A stretch of 64,000 nucleotides of DNA. Source: Glaciecola sp. 33A (GTDB lineage: Bacteria > Pseudomonadota > Gammaproteobacteria > Enterobacterales > Alteromonadaceae). Positions 9,593 through 18,340 of the stretch are shown one piece after another (the stretch's first letter is position 1; each line of letters opens with the position of its first letter). A model generated the notes under the pieces. It was not told the DNA's origin and did not search any database. It saw only the letters and a program-made list of their open reading frames with translations. Position numbers and translations under genes: made by a program. The stretch covers positions 62,001 to 126,000 of the forward strand of contig NZ_PJAR01000037.1 in the NCBI RefSeq assembly GCF_002836745.1, read 5' to 3'.

Positions 9593-9621
9593 TCACTAGC
9601 GCGGGACTCGCCCGCAAGTGA
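9593..9621. other. imperfect GC-rich hairpin after the gene at 9649
   Basis: TCACT and AGTGA flank an inner stem GCGGG / CCCGC with a five-base loop. It follows the stop of the minus-strand gene at 9649 by 28 bases and could be its transcription end or a processing site. There is no T run on the minus strand, so a classical terminator is not supported. Confidence 0.4.
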
Positions 9622-9648
9622 CTTGGCGATGGTCTTTTTTAGAACACC

Positions 9649-10440
9649 TTAATTTGAGCATATTAACGCAATCGTCTCACCATAGGGTGAAATCGCGGTT
9701 TTAGTAATACCCGATTGGCAGAACTCAGACTCAATAATCATTGGACTCCAGTCACCTTCTGCCTGAAGATATTCACCTTTGGCTATGATCTGTCGTTGGT
9801 AAAGTTTACTGCCATCGCTAGCGATCAGGTGTCCTGTTGCACTTACTGAAAAATACTCACTCCCTTGTGGTAGTTCACTGACAACAATCGTTTTCTTACT
9901 TTTAGTGTTATAGGCTTTCAACTCATTCTGCTGTTGATTTTGAGCATAAAGATACCAGTTAGATTTTTCAAATTGATGAGTATTTATCGATGTAGGCACT
10001 CCCTCTCCATTTTGTGCTAAATATGTTTCCGGATTTCCGTTAACATTGATAGCTCGCAATTCAATCTGATCGTTATCCTTTTCTCTTACCAGCAAAAAGC
10101 CAAAATCCTTTGGTGCCGACGCAGCGGCAAGTTGATTTTTACTTAAACGCGCAATACCACGCATACTATTTTTTGATAAGTCCCAGACAAACACATCTGC
10201 TTCCTGTTTATTTGAGATACCTAAAACCTGCGTATAGTAAAGATGATTCCTATCAAAGAAATGAGGGTTATCTGCAATTGCTAAATCAGTTGAAATTTGA
10301 TTTAGTTCTTTAATTGGCGCTTTTGCTCGTAAATCTAATTTACCTAAAAATAAGGTATTGTTTTGCTCAGCAAACACATTCAGTGATAACAAGGTAAAAG
10401 CACCAAGGGAACATACAATTTTCAACACGGTTTTTATCAT
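9649..10440 (-). CDS. secreted protein of unknown function, possible beta-propeller
   Basis: A 263-residue protein with a signal peptide ending NVFAE (about residue 24). I do not recognise a named family. The mature part has repeating short strands with motifs such as HLYYTQVLGI, KDFGFLLVRE, SNWYLYAQNQQQNELKAYNT and TAISPYGETIALICS, which look like blades of a TolB/WD40-type propeller. Two cysteines near the C-terminus may form a disulphide. AGGAG lies six bases upstream of ATG 10440. The gene starts nine bases after the CBS protein stop, so the two form an operon. Confidence 0.65.
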   Translation of the reverse strand: MIKTVLKIVCSLGAFTLLSLNVFAEQNNTLFLGKLDLRAKAPIKELNQISTDLAIADNPHFFDRNHLYYTQVLGISNKQEADVFVWDLSKNSMRGIARLSKNQLAAASAPKDFGFLLVREKDNDQIELRAINVNGNPETYLAQNGEGVPTSINTHQFEKSNWYLYAQNQQQNELKAYNTKSKKTIVVSELPQGSEYFSVSATGHLIASDGSKLYQRQIIAKGEYLQAEGDWSPMIIESEFCQSGITKTAISPYGETIALICSN

Positions 10441-10449
10441 AAACCACTC

Positions 10450-11010
10450 CTAAATTTCTAATTCTTTGAATAACGCTTCAAATGAAAGGTGTTTTTCAAT
10501 ATCAAATGAACGATTAATTAAACGTGCCACGTCGCGCGCCGAAATAAGACCTCTAATTTGGTGTCTTTCACGGTCGATGACTAGACAATGTTGTTGATGG
10601 TTATTTCTCTGTGTTTCTAATACATCGCTAACTGAAGCGTTGGTAAGCTCTTCGTAATCAAAGCACTTCAGACTCTCTCTCGGGTGCATAAAGTCGCTAA
10701 CCAAGAGTTCATCCCGATGCGTATTTTTATTTACTTTTTTAAGGACGTTTTCTTCGGATAGGTCCTGTAATCCAATCAAGCCAACAAACTTATTATTATC
10801 ATCTACCACTAGCTTCATTCTAACGTGAGCGCGTTTCATCATTGCCTCTACATCTATGGCCTTAACATTAGTACCGATGACTCTAGGCAAATTATGGTGG
10901 AAATCGGTTAGAATACTTAGCGCTGGCGTGTTTTTTGAAATCGATATATTCTCGTCCGGCCAAACTAATTCATCAATAGATTCAGTATTATATAGTGTTA
11001 AATTTTTCAT
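10450..11010 (-). CDS. CBS-domain protein
   Basis: I choose ATG 11010, nine bases after AAGGA; the ATG at 11019 overlaps that ribosome site. The product has 186 residues and two CBS motifs, roughly residues 27-90 (KLVVDDNNKFVGLIGLQDL) and 105-180 (HCLVIDRERHQIRGLISARDVARLI). Paired CBS domains bind adenine nucleotides or S-adenosylmethionine and act as regulatory modules. No catalytic or transport domain is attached, so it is a stand-alone sensor or adaptor whose partner is unknown. It is co-transcribed with the secreted protein at 9649. Confidence 0.85.
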   Translation of the reverse strand: MKNLTLYNTESIDELVWPDENISISKNTPALSILTDFHHNLPRVIGTNVKAIDVEAMMKRAHVRMKLVVDDNNKFVGLIGLQDLSEENVLKKVNKNTHRDELLVSDFMHPRESLKCFDYEELTNASVSDVLETQRNNHQQHCLVIDRERHQIRGLISARDVARLINRSFDIEKHLSFEALFKELEI

Positions 11011-11108
11011 AAAAACCATTCCTTTTTATTATCATATAGGTGCTAAAACGACTAATAGCAAGTTTTAGACATCGTAAAATATTCATTAATTTTTGAATCT
11101 GAGTGTTA

Positions 11109-11396
11109 CTAATAATGAAATGGAGGGGCTCGGATCGGGAATAAAGCGCTGCTTGATAATATAATAAACACACCACTTAAGCGGGCATTTATGTTTACAA
11201 AACGGACTGTGGCTAGGCAATAAAGAAGTGGAACCATATCCATTTCGACATCATCGATGTCTTCAATACCGACAGTTTCAGAATCGGCGCTGCAAGAAAA
11301 AACTGACGTGTTTTTGTCAAATTGCGCGATGTCGTCGCTTGCGAAAGCGGCGCTTGCGGCAAATATGGACACTAAAATCAGAAATATCTTTAACAT
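11109..11396 (-). CDS. small secreted protein, unknown function
   Basis: A 95-residue frame with a convincing signal peptide (hydrophobic core then ASAAFAS|DD, about residue 19). The mature part is acidic at first (VGIEDIDDVEMD), has two cysteines and ends with a hydrophobic stretch (LSGVFIILSSSALFPI) that could be a membrane anchor. No known family is recognised. The ribosome site is weak (ACGGAA seven bases upstream). The C-terminal half is less convincing than the signal peptide and could reflect a frame change. Confidence 0.5.
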   Translation of the reverse strand: MLKIFLILVSIFAASAAFASDDIAQFDKNTSVFSCSADSETVGIEDIDDVEMDMVPLLYCLATVRFVNINARLSGVFIILSSSALFPIRAPPFHY

Positions 11397-11590
11397 TGGT
11401 TGATTCCGTCTTCTACTGTTTAAAATATGTAGGCATTTTATTATTATTCAAGAGAAAGCCTAAAATTTATAATATCCACTGCAGAACCAATGGCAAAGTT
11501 ATGAGCCGCAATCTGCTCAACACTACTAAAGGTAACATCTTCATTGAGCTATTGGTAAATTAGGCTTTAATAATCAAATTAAAATAATAC

Positions 11591-11632
11591 TTTGACATCA
11601 AGATAAATTTATACTATCTTGATATCAAGGTA
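11591..11632 (+). promoter_or_regulatory. promoter with two MarR-type palindromic operators
   Basis: TTGACA (11592-11597) and TATCTT (11615-11620) are spaced by 17 bases. The sites TTTGACATCAAGATAAA (11591-11607) and TATCTTGATATCAAGGTA (11615-11632) overlap the -35 and -10 boxes. The second has a perfect CTTGATATCAAG core. This is the shape of MhqR/MarR-family operators, and a related site lies in front of the marR gene at 11929. The promoter reads toward the 57-residue gene at 11740. Confidence 0.7.
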
Positions 11633-11739
11633 AATAAAACGTGTCGTATAATTTGATAGTTTGATTTAAAACTTATAAGTATGCTGCAAATAATATCTAT
11701 CAAAAATCGTTATTTAAATTAAGGGAGGCACATACAATA

Positions 11740-11913
11740 ATGTTCATTATAAAAGCATTTAAGAAATTTTTTAAACGAAAGTATCCATATTCTCCCGTCG
11801 CTATTTTAGGAAGAAAAACAGTTGAACGTATACTCGGCGCAGATATTATAAAGCTAAAAAAACTTGAAGAAAAACAGAAAAAAGGTCGCGAACAAGAAGC
11901 TGCCAAGAAATAA
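11740..11913 (+). CDS. 57-residue basic protein of unknown function
   Basis: A small gene with an excellent ribosome site (AGGGAGG, about ten bases before ATG 11740). The product starts with an aromatic/basic amphipathic helix (FIIKAFKKFFKRKYPY), has a middle part SPVAILGRKTVERILGAD, and ends in a Lys/Glu-rich coiled-coil-like tail (KKLEEKQKKGREQEAAKK). There is no signal peptide or full TM helix. I do not recognise a family. It lies between two operator regions and directly upstream of marR, so it is probably controlled by that repressor and could assist it or act at the membrane surface. Confidence 0.75.
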   Translation: MFIIKAFKKFFKRKYPYSPVAILGRKTVERILGADIIKLKKLEEKQKKGREQEAAKK

Positions 11914-11928
11914 CCTTGACTGGAATTA

Positions 11929-11961
11929 TATCTTGACGCAAAGATAAAGTATCCGTATGTT
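11929..11961 (+). promoter_or_regulatory. marR promoter with operator over the -35 box
   Basis: TTGACG (11933-11938) and TATGTT (11956-11961) are spaced by 17 bases. The inverted repeat TATCTT-N6-AAGATA (11929-11946) covers the -35 box and has the same half-sites as the operators at 11591-11632. This suggests that the MarR protein encoded at 11995 represses itself. Confidence 0.7.
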
Positions 11962-11994
11962 AATTTTATAAAACAATAAGAAGATACAATCTGC

Positions 11995-12489
11995 ATGGAT
12001 TCGGTTCAGAACAAAGTTCAACAATGGTCAAAACAAATGCCTGATTTGAACACAAAACCCATGGCTCTCATCGCCCGTTTACAGCAAACAACGAAAGAAA
12101 TTAACGGCGAACTTTGCACTCACTTTGAGCATTACAAGCTGACCGATGCTAGCTTTGACGTTTTGGCAACACTGCTTCGTGCTGGCCCACCCCATTCGTT
12201 GTCCCCAAGTGAGTTAATTGAGCAAATGCATATTACCTCTGGCACCATGACGACCAGAATAGATAAGTTAGAAAAGAAAGACTTAGTAAAAAGAAAAACT
12301 AAAAAACACGACAAACGCAGCGTCAATGTGGCGCTTACTAAGAAAGGTTTAAAATTGATTGATGAAGTCATTTTAGAACATGTAAAAACTCAAGAAAAAA
12401 TAGTTTCTGTGTTTAATCAAGAAGAGCAATTCATTTTTAACGCTCTATTAGAAAAATACCTCGCTCATAACGTAAGCAAAAATAGATAA
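11995..12489 (+). CDS. MarR-family transcriptional regulator
   Basis: A 164-residue winged-helix regulator. The recognition helix region is LSPSELIEQMHITSGTMTTR, followed by the wing with the conserved DKRS (KKHDKRSVNVALTKKG), and terminal helices for dimerisation. The protein resembles aromatic-compound or stress-sensing MarR members, but the ligand is unknown. No redox-type cysteine arrangement is evident; one Cys lies near residue 42. It sits 81 bases after the 57-residue gene and has its own promoter with an overlapping operator, pointing to autoregulation. Confidence 0.9.
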   Translation: MDSVQNKVQQWSKQMPDLNTKPMALIARLQQTTKEINGELCTHFEHYKLTDASFDVLATLLRAGPPHSLSPSELIEQMHITSGTMTTRIDKLEKKDLVKRKTKKHDKRSVNVALTKKGLKLIDEVILEHVKTQEKIVSVFNQEEQFIFNALLEKYLAHNVSKNR

Positions 12490-12610
12490 AAAGACTAATT
12501 AAGTGAAAACTACGTAGCTTGGACCCTACAGGTGATTGAGTTGATTTGACTGTAGAAACTTCATTAGCAAGAAATGAAGTCGCCGGTCCCATCAATTATA
12601 GAAGTCATGC

Positions 12611-13225
12611 CTACTTTGTATGCAGATTTCCAAAATACATGCCGATGAGTTTTGCGGCATTATCTTGCATTGAGAACGCATCAGGATCTTCTAAATACTC
12701 AACCGCGATACCCCGTAAATAAGCACTAATACCAATCGTTAACAACATAGAATCGGTATTTTCTGGAAGCACGCCCTGCTTGATTGCTTTGTCAAAGTAC
12801 CGCGACAAGGTGACGTTTTTTTGTTTCTTCTTTTCATTATATCGTTCCTTACTTTGCGCAAACTCGTCGGAGTAATCGCAGCGCAATAAAAATAAGGTCG
12901 CAATTTTCTTCTTCATTTTATTTTGTTCTAAATCAATAAGTAATTCAGTACATACCTCTTGCAATTGCTCTATTGCATTAGGACTGACTGCTTCGAGGCC
13001 GTCCGTGATCATTTGTATAAATGGGGAATGCAGTTGGTCGTGAAGTGCCTCAAAAATATCTTGCTTGCTAGAGAAGTGCCAGTAGACAGCCCCTCTTGTC
13101 ACACCCGCAGCTTTGGCAATCTTTTCCAATGACGTTTTTGCAACGCCATGTTCGCTAAATAATTTGACTGCGGCATCTAAAATTGATTGCTTTGTAATAT
13201 CCGCTTCTTCTTTTGTTTTTCTCAT
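12611..13225 (-). CDS. acrR: TetR-family repressor, AcrR-like
   Basis: The start is set at ATG 13225. This gives MRKTKEEADITKQSILDAA, which lines up with the usual AcrR/TtgR start, while the 20 extra residues of the longer frame have no counterpart. The product has 204 residues: an HTH at about 12-58 (GVAKTSLEKIAKAAGVTRGA, YWHFSSKQDIF) and a C-terminal ligand-binding domain of the AcrR_C type. It diverges from the AcrAB-type pump genes at 13405. A perfect palindrome lies inside the pump promoter, so it is very likely the local repressor, released by hydrophobic drugs or similar compounds. Confidence 0.88.
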   Translation of the reverse strand: MRKTKEEADITKQSILDAAVKLFSEHGVAKTSLEKIAKAAGVTRGAVYWHFSSKQDIFEALHDQLHSPFIQMITDGLEAVSPNAIEQLQEVCTELLIDLEQNKMKKKIATLFLLRCDYSDEFAQSKERYNEKKKQKNVTLSRYFDKAIKQGVLPENTDSMLLTIGISAYLRGIAVEYLEDPDAFSMQDNAAKLIGMYFGNLHTK

Positions 13226-13310
13226 GACTATTAACTGCTCCACACATCTGAATGAAAAGAAGGGATCCGTTGTTATTTGCGCCATTTATTACTTAAAAAA
13301 GTATGATAAA

Positions 13311-13339
13311 TTGACAACATACATCCATGTATGTATATT
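13311..13339 (+). promoter_or_regulatory. pump promoter with AcrR-type operator in the spacer
   Basis: TTGACA (13311-13316), a 17-base spacer and TATATT (13334-13339) make a near-consensus sigma-70 promoter reading toward the pump genes. The spacer is filled by the perfect inverted repeat ACATACAT-CC-ATGTATGT (13317-13334). Its half-sites match those known for the AcrR operator (ACATACAT...ATGTATGT), so bound repressor would block RNA polymerase. Confidence 0.85.
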
Positions 13340-13404
13340 ACAATAATCAATTAACAAGAACTTGTCTAGACTAATCACCTTTTCTCTCCAAGGTTTATAT
13401 ATAT

Positions 13405-14529
13405 ATGCACACATTTCGAATTTGTTTAATGATGGTATTTCTATCAACCACAATTTATGGTTGTTCTGACACCACAAAGGACCCACAAGGCCCGACTCAA
13501 AAACCCGCACAGACGGTCTCTATTCTCACACTAGAAATCCAGAACGTTGATATTTCGATGGATTTACCGGGCCGTGTCACACCTTTTAAGCAATCGCAGG
13601 TTCGTCCACAGGTTGACGGCGTTATTATTAAGCGCTTCTTCGAAGAAGGTGCCCAAGTTACACAAGGTCAGCAGCTTTATCAAATTGACGATGCTAGATA
13701 TAGTGCACAATTAAACAGTGCTCATGCGGATGTAAAAAGTGCCCTTGCGAATCAAAAAACCATGCAAGCTAAAGCGGCTAGATACAAGGACTTAGTTTCC
13801 AGAAATGCCGTCAGTCAGCAAGAATTCGACGACGTCATTGCCCAAAACGAGCAAGCAAACGCAAATATTAGTGTGGCTGAAGCTAAAGTAACCGTTGCTA
13901 AAGTGAATGTAGATTACACGAAGGTGTATGCCCCAATAGACGGCCAAATTAGTCGTTCATATGTAACGGAAGGTGCCTTAGTAACCGGAAATCAATCACA
14001 ACAGCTTGCTACCATTACACAGCTAAATCCTATTTATGTCGATATGCAAGAATCTGGCGCTGCTATTTTAGAGTTACGACGTGAAATGCAGCAACAAGAA
14101 TCCTTACCGGTATCCATTTTAGTCAATGAAACTAACAGTGAATTATATTCTCAACAAGGCCAGCTGAAATTTTCAGAAGTAACGATTGATCAAAGCACAG
14201 GTGCAATTACGTTGCGCGCAGTGATGCCAAATCCAAATAGCATTTTGCTGCCGGGTTTATTCGTTACAGCAAGAGTGCATATTGGTTCAAAAGATGCAGT
14301 TTTAGTGCCTCAACGCGCCACGATGCGCCAACCTGATGGTAGTCTAATAATCTATTTAGTTGATGTTAACAATGTAGTCATTGCTAAAAAAATAAATCCC
14401 ATAAAATCTATTGGTTCGGACTATGTCGTTACCGAAAATTTGGATTCGGGTGAAAAACTCATCGTAACTGGCTATCAAAAAGTCAGACCAGGCGCTAGCG
14501 TAAACGCAGTTCCTTGGACAACAAACTAA
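13405..14529 (+). CDS. acrA: RND efflux periplasmic adaptor (AcrA/MexA family), lipoprotein
   Basis: A 374-residue membrane-fusion protein. It has a lipoprotein signal with the lipobox TIYGC (Cys20), a split lipoyl domain (VRPQVDGVIIKRFFEEGAQV and VYAPIDGQI), a central alpha-helical hairpin, beta-barrel and membrane-proximal domains. It would bridge the inner-membrane pump at 14624 to an outer-membrane TolC-like channel that is not encoded here. AAGG lies 11 bases before ATG 13405; a second Met (residue 9) is a possible alternative start. It forms an operon with the pump and is divergent from acrR. Confidence 0.93.
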   Translation: MHTFRICLMMVFLSTTIYGCSDTTKDPQGPTQKPAQTVSILTLEIQNVDISMDLPGRVTPFKQSQVRPQVDGVIIKRFFEEGAQVTQGQQLYQIDDARYSAQLNSAHADVKSALANQKTMQAKAARYKDLVSRNAVSQQEFDDVIAQNEQANANISVAEAKVTVAKVNVDYTKVYAPIDGQISRSYVTEGALVTGNQSQQLATITQLNPIYVDMQESGAAILELRREMQQQESLPVSILVNETNSELYSQQGQLKFSEVTIDQSTGAITLRAVMPNPNSILLPGLFVTARVHIGSKDAVLVPQRATMRQPDGSLIIYLVDVNNVVIAKKINPIKSIGSDYVVTENLDSGEKLIVTGYQKVRPGASVNAVPWTTN

Positions 14530-14558
14530 TAACCGATAACCGATAACAAAAACGGCCT

Positions 14559-14578
14559 CTGGAGTTGCTCTACTCCAG
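14559..14578 (+). other. hairpin between adaptor and pump genes
   Basis: A 7-bp stem CTGGAGT / ACTCCAG with a 6-base loop lies in the 94-base gap between the two pump genes. Only two to three T follow, so it is not a strong terminator. It may protect or process the mRNA. Confidence 0.4.
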
Positions 14579-14623
14579 TTTGGTCCATACTTTAATTTTA
14601 GAAACGTATTAGGAAAGCAATTT

Positions 14624-17600
14624 ATGGCTGGCTTTTTCATTGATCGTCCTGTTTTTGCATGGGTGCTTGCCATCATCACCATGCTAACTGGCGTACTTGC
14701 AATCTCATCTCTGCCTATAGAACAATATCCAAAGGTAGCGCCTCCCACTGTATCTATCACCGCAGCCTACCCTGGTGCATCAGCAGAAACCGTTGAAAAC
14801 TCAGTGACTCAGGTCATTGAACAAAGCTTGTCGGGTATCGACAATTTACGCTATTTCTCGGCAAGTAGCGCAAACAATTCAATGACAATTACATTGAGTT
14901 TTGCACCTGGCACCGACCCAGACATCGCACAAGTGCAAACTCAAAACAAAGTACAAGGGATTATTTCGTTGTTACCGCAACAGGTCCAACAACAAGGCGT
15001 TACGGTAACTAAATCAAATGCGGCCTTTGCCCTGGTAGTTGGTTTTTACTCTGATAATGAAGAAATAAGCCAGTTTGATTTGAGCGACATGTTGGTTTCA
15101 CAATTCCGCGATCCTATTTCAAGAATAGACGGCGTTGGTAACGTGCGTGTATTTGGCTCACAACGTTCCATGCGTATTTGGTTAGACCCTGCCAAACTAT
15201 ATAGTTTCAACCTCACTCCCGTTGATGTACGCAATGCGGTTACAGTTCAAAACACCGACGTGTCTGCAGGACAATTAGGCGGTATGCCGGCTATTGACGG
15301 ACAGCAAATCAACGCGACTATACAAGCACAATCTCGACTAAAAACGGTTGAGGATTTTGAAAGGATCGTACTTCGAGTTAACACAGATGGCTCTCAAGTG
15401 AGAGTGCGAGATGTCGCTCGAATAGAGCTTGGTGCTGAGTCATATGACGTTATTGTTCGCTATAAGCGCCGTCCAGCCTCCGGCATGGCAATTAGTTTGG
15501 CAACCGGCGCAAATGCCCTTGATACCATAGCCCGAGTAAAAGCCAGAGTAGATGAATTGAAATCGACATTACCTGATGGAGTTCAAATTGTCTATCCGCT
15601 TGACTCATCGCCTTTTATTGAACTGTCGATTAAGTCGGTGGTGCAAACCCTGATAGAAGCTGTTGTGTTAGTTTTCTTAGTTATGCTGCTGTTCTTACAA
15701 AACTGGCGAGCTACTCTTATTCCTACTATCGCCGTACCTGTTGTATTACTTGGTACCTTTGGTGTGCTGTATGCCTTTGGCTTGAGCATAAATGTGTTAA
15801 CTATGTTTGCCATGGTGTTAGCCATAGGTTTGCTGGTTGATGACGCTATTGTGGTAGTGGAAAACGTTGAACGGATTATGGACGAAGAAGGTTTGCCACC
15901 CAAAGAGGCGACAAAAAAATCAATGACACAAATAACCGGCGCGCTAGTCGGTATAGCCGCGGTCTTGTCTACCGTATTTATTCCTATGGCGTTCTTTAGT
16001 GGCACTGCTGGCGCTATATATCGCCAGTTTTCCATAACTATTGTATCGGCCATGGGATTTTCGGTGTTAGTTGCGATTATTTTATCTCCCTCTTTATGCG
16101 CCACATTATTGAAACCACACGATCCTAAAAGAGACAAAAACAAAGGTTTCTTCGGCTGGTTCAATCGCAACTTTAACAAAGGTAGAGATGGTTATGAACG
16201 CGCAACTACTCATATTGCAAAGCGAGTTAAACGTTACCTAGTGGTTTATGGCGCACTCGTTGGAGTCATGGTCATTATCTTTTTACGCTTACCTACTTCT
16301 TTTTTACCCAACGAAGACCAAGGTAGTATTTTAATGCTACTGAGCACGCCACCGGGTTCAACTGCACAGCGTACCTTAGAGTCAGTTAAACAAGCTGAAG
16401 ATTTCTTTTTAGACACTCACGGTGAGGTCACATCTGACTTATTTACCGTGGTTGGATATAGCTTTGCCGGGCAAGCGCAAAATGCCGCCATGGGTTTTGT
16501 ACATTTGATTGATTGGGACAAAAGAGATGAGTCAGACAGTGCATTTGCCATTGTTAACCAAGCTTACGGCGCATTTTCTCAAATTCAAGACGCTACTGCG
16601 TTTCCTATTCTACCGCCACCTATACAAGAACTTGGAAATGCGACAGGGTTTGATATGCAACTGGTGGATAGAACTGGGGATGGCCACCAAGCGCTGATGA
16701 ATGCGCGAAACCAATTACTTGGCATGGCAGCACAAAATCCTAAGCTTGCTGGAGTTCGCCCTAATGGCTTAGCCGATGTTGCGCAATTCAAAATTGACAT
16801 TGATAGCGAAAAAGCCTCGGCGCTTGGTATTCCTCTCAACGAAATTAATAGCACATTACAAATTGCTTGGGGCTCGAGTTACGTTAATGACTTTATTGAT
16901 AATGGCCGTATTAAACGGGTATATATGCAAGCCGATGCCCCACACCGGATGGTACCTGAAGACTTAGGAAAGTGGTACGTACGAAATAACAGCGGTGAAA
17001 TGGTCGCATTCAGCGCTTTTGCTACTACGCAGTGGACCTATGGTTCACCAAAATTAGAACGTTTCAACGGCATTGCCTCGGTAAATATTCAAGGTAATCC
17101 GGCCCAAGGAGTATCATCAGGTGAAGCGATTACTGAAATGGAAAATATGGTAGCTCAGTTACCTGGCAATTTTGGTGTTGCCTGGTCTGGATTATCGTAT
17201 GAAGAAAAAGCCGCGGGCTCACAGTCAGCGCAGCTGTATCTTATTTCCCTTCTTATCGTATTTTTATGCTTAGCAGCATTATATGAGAGCTGGTCGGTAC
17301 CAATTTCAGTCCTGTTAGTTGTGCCTTTAGGTATATTAGGCGCCGTTGTAGCAGCCTTTGTTTTTGATCTACCAAATGACATTTATCTGCAAGTTGCGTT
17401 CTTAACCACCGTTGGCTTAGCTGCTAAGAATGCCATTTTGATTGTTGAATTTGCGAAGGACCAAGTTGAAAATGGAGTTGATGTCATGACCGCGGTTTCT
17501 ACTGCTGCTAAACAGCGTTTTCGTCCTATCATTATGACATCCATGGCCTTTATATTAGGGGTAACACCGTTGGCTATATCAAATGGTGCGGGCGCAGCAT

Positions 17601-17710
17601 CTCAAAATGCAATTGGTATTGCGGTAATAGGCGGGATGTTTGCAGCCACTTTCTTAGCCATATTTTTTGTACCTATGTTTTTTGTGATGGTACAAAAAAT
17701 TACTAAGTAA
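14624..17710 (+). CDS. acrB: RND multidrug efflux permease (AcrB/MexB, HAE1 family)
   Basis: A full-length 1028-residue inner-membrane pump. It starts MAGFFIDRPVFAWVLA as in AcrB and has 12 expected TM helices in two repeats. The proton-relay acidic pair is present in LLVDDAIVVVENVER, and the matching Lys in TVGLAAKNAILIVEF. The two large periplasmic porter/docking loops are present. It exports hydrophobic and amphipathic compounds with the adaptor at 13405 and a TolC-like channel encoded elsewhere. Regulation by the adjacent AcrR-like protein is strongly suggested by the operator at 13317-13334. Confidence 0.95.
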   Translation: MAGFFIDRPVFAWVLAIITMLTGVLAISSLPIEQYPKVAPPTVSITAAYPGASAETVENSVTQVIEQSLSGIDNLRYFSASSANNSMTITLSFAPGTDPDIAQVQTQNKVQGIISLLPQQVQQQGVTVTKSNAAFALVVGFYSDNEEISQFDLSDMLVSQFRDPISRIDGVGNVRVFGSQRSMRIWLDPAKLYSFNLTPVDVRNAVTVQNTDVSAGQLGGMPAIDGQQINATIQAQSRLKTVEDFERIVLRVNTDGSQVRVRDVARIELGAESYDVIVRYKRRPASGMAISLATGANALDTIARVKARVDELKSTLPDGVQIVYPLDSSPFIELSIKSVVQTLIEAVVLVFLVMLLFLQNWRATLIPTIAVPVVLLGTFGVLYAFGLSINVLTMFAMVLAIGLLVDDAIVVVENVERIMDEEGLPPKEATKKSMTQITGALVGIAAVLSTVFIPMAFFSGTAGAIYRQFSITIVSAMGFSVLVAIILSPSLCATLLKPHDPKRDKNKGFFGWFNRNFNKGRDGYERATTHIAKRVKRYLVVYGALVGVMVIIFLRLPTSFLPNEDQGSILMLLSTPPGSTAQRTLESVKQAEDFFLDTHGEVTSDLFTVVGYSFAGQAQNAAMGFVHLIDWDKRDESDSAFAIVNQAYGAFSQIQDATAFPILPPPIQELGNATGFDMQLVDRTGDGHQALMNARNQLLGMAAQNPKLAGVRPNGLADVAQFKIDIDSEKASALGIPLNEINSTLQIAWGSSYVNDFIDNGRIKRVYMQADAPHRMVPEDLGKWYVRNNSGEMVAFSAFATTQWTYGSPKLERFNGIASVNIQGNPAQGVSSGEAITEMENMVAQLPGNFGVAWSGLSYEEKAAGSQSAQLYLISLLIVFLCLAALYESWSVPISVLLVVPLGILGAVVAAFVFDLPNDIYLQVAFLTTVGLAAKNAILIVEFAKDQVENGVDVMTAVSTAAKQRFRPIIMTSMAFILGVTPLAISNGAGAASQNAIGIAVIGGMFAATFLAIFFVPMFFVMVQKITK

Positions 17711-18340
17711 ATTTAGCGTTATTCAATAACGAGTATCGTGGGCTCTTGGCTGTTTACTCACACAGACTGGCCAGTTTGTCATGTAAATATATTTTGTCCT
17801 TGTTGCGGTCCTATGGCAATGCGGTAACTCACCGAGGCACTTGCAGCTGCAATAGACTGCCTTCGTCATCCTCAGGGAAATTGGGGCAAATATAACCGTT
17901 AATAATCATGCCCAGTGACTAGCTGCATCTGACTCGTCTAAAGCACTTGGGCTTAATGATTGGGCTATAAGGCGTTTAGCGGTTTTAAAACAGTGTCCTA
18001 AATAAATTATAGTGATACTAAAAATAAAGTGAGTAATTTGAAGATATCTTACGATGATGAATGGTGTATTTAAGGTGCAGACTTGTCTAAAGAAGACTTG
18101 TTATTTGCAGCGCAAGAGTCAAACGACTGGAAGCTTAATAGAGGTCAGATTTTTTTCGATAAACGGATTCAACTTTCTGCAACAACTGCATTCAATCAAT
18201 GCACATTCAAGGGAACTAATCCGGCTCTGTTGAGTCTACATTGTTTGGATTATCTTACCATCAGGCGTTTACCAATCCGAGTGCTGCACTTGGAGTTGGA
18301 GAACGCTCTGTGTCATTCACTGAGAAACTGAGAGAAATAA
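17711..18340. other. 630-base intergenic region, possible gene remnant
   Basis: GTTATT-C-AATAAC, a small inverted repeat, lies just after the pump gene but has no T run. A frame from about 18083 to 18331 (LSKEDLLFAAQESNDWKLNR...) begins only at TTG and without a ribosome site. It looks like part of a decayed gene rather than a working one. Nothing else is recognised. Confidence 0.35.

Noticed and set aside
14559-14578. Terminator between acrA and acrB
   Set aside because: Stem is good but the T run is missing, and both products are needed together; kept only as a hairpin.
14356-14760. Minus-strand frame across the acrA/acrB junction
   Set aside because: Antisense to conserved coding sequence on both sides; no ribosome site.
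18083-18331. 82-codon open frame LSKEDLLFAAQESN...
   Set aside because: Starts at TTG with no ribosome site; may be a gene remnant but the family could not be recognised.
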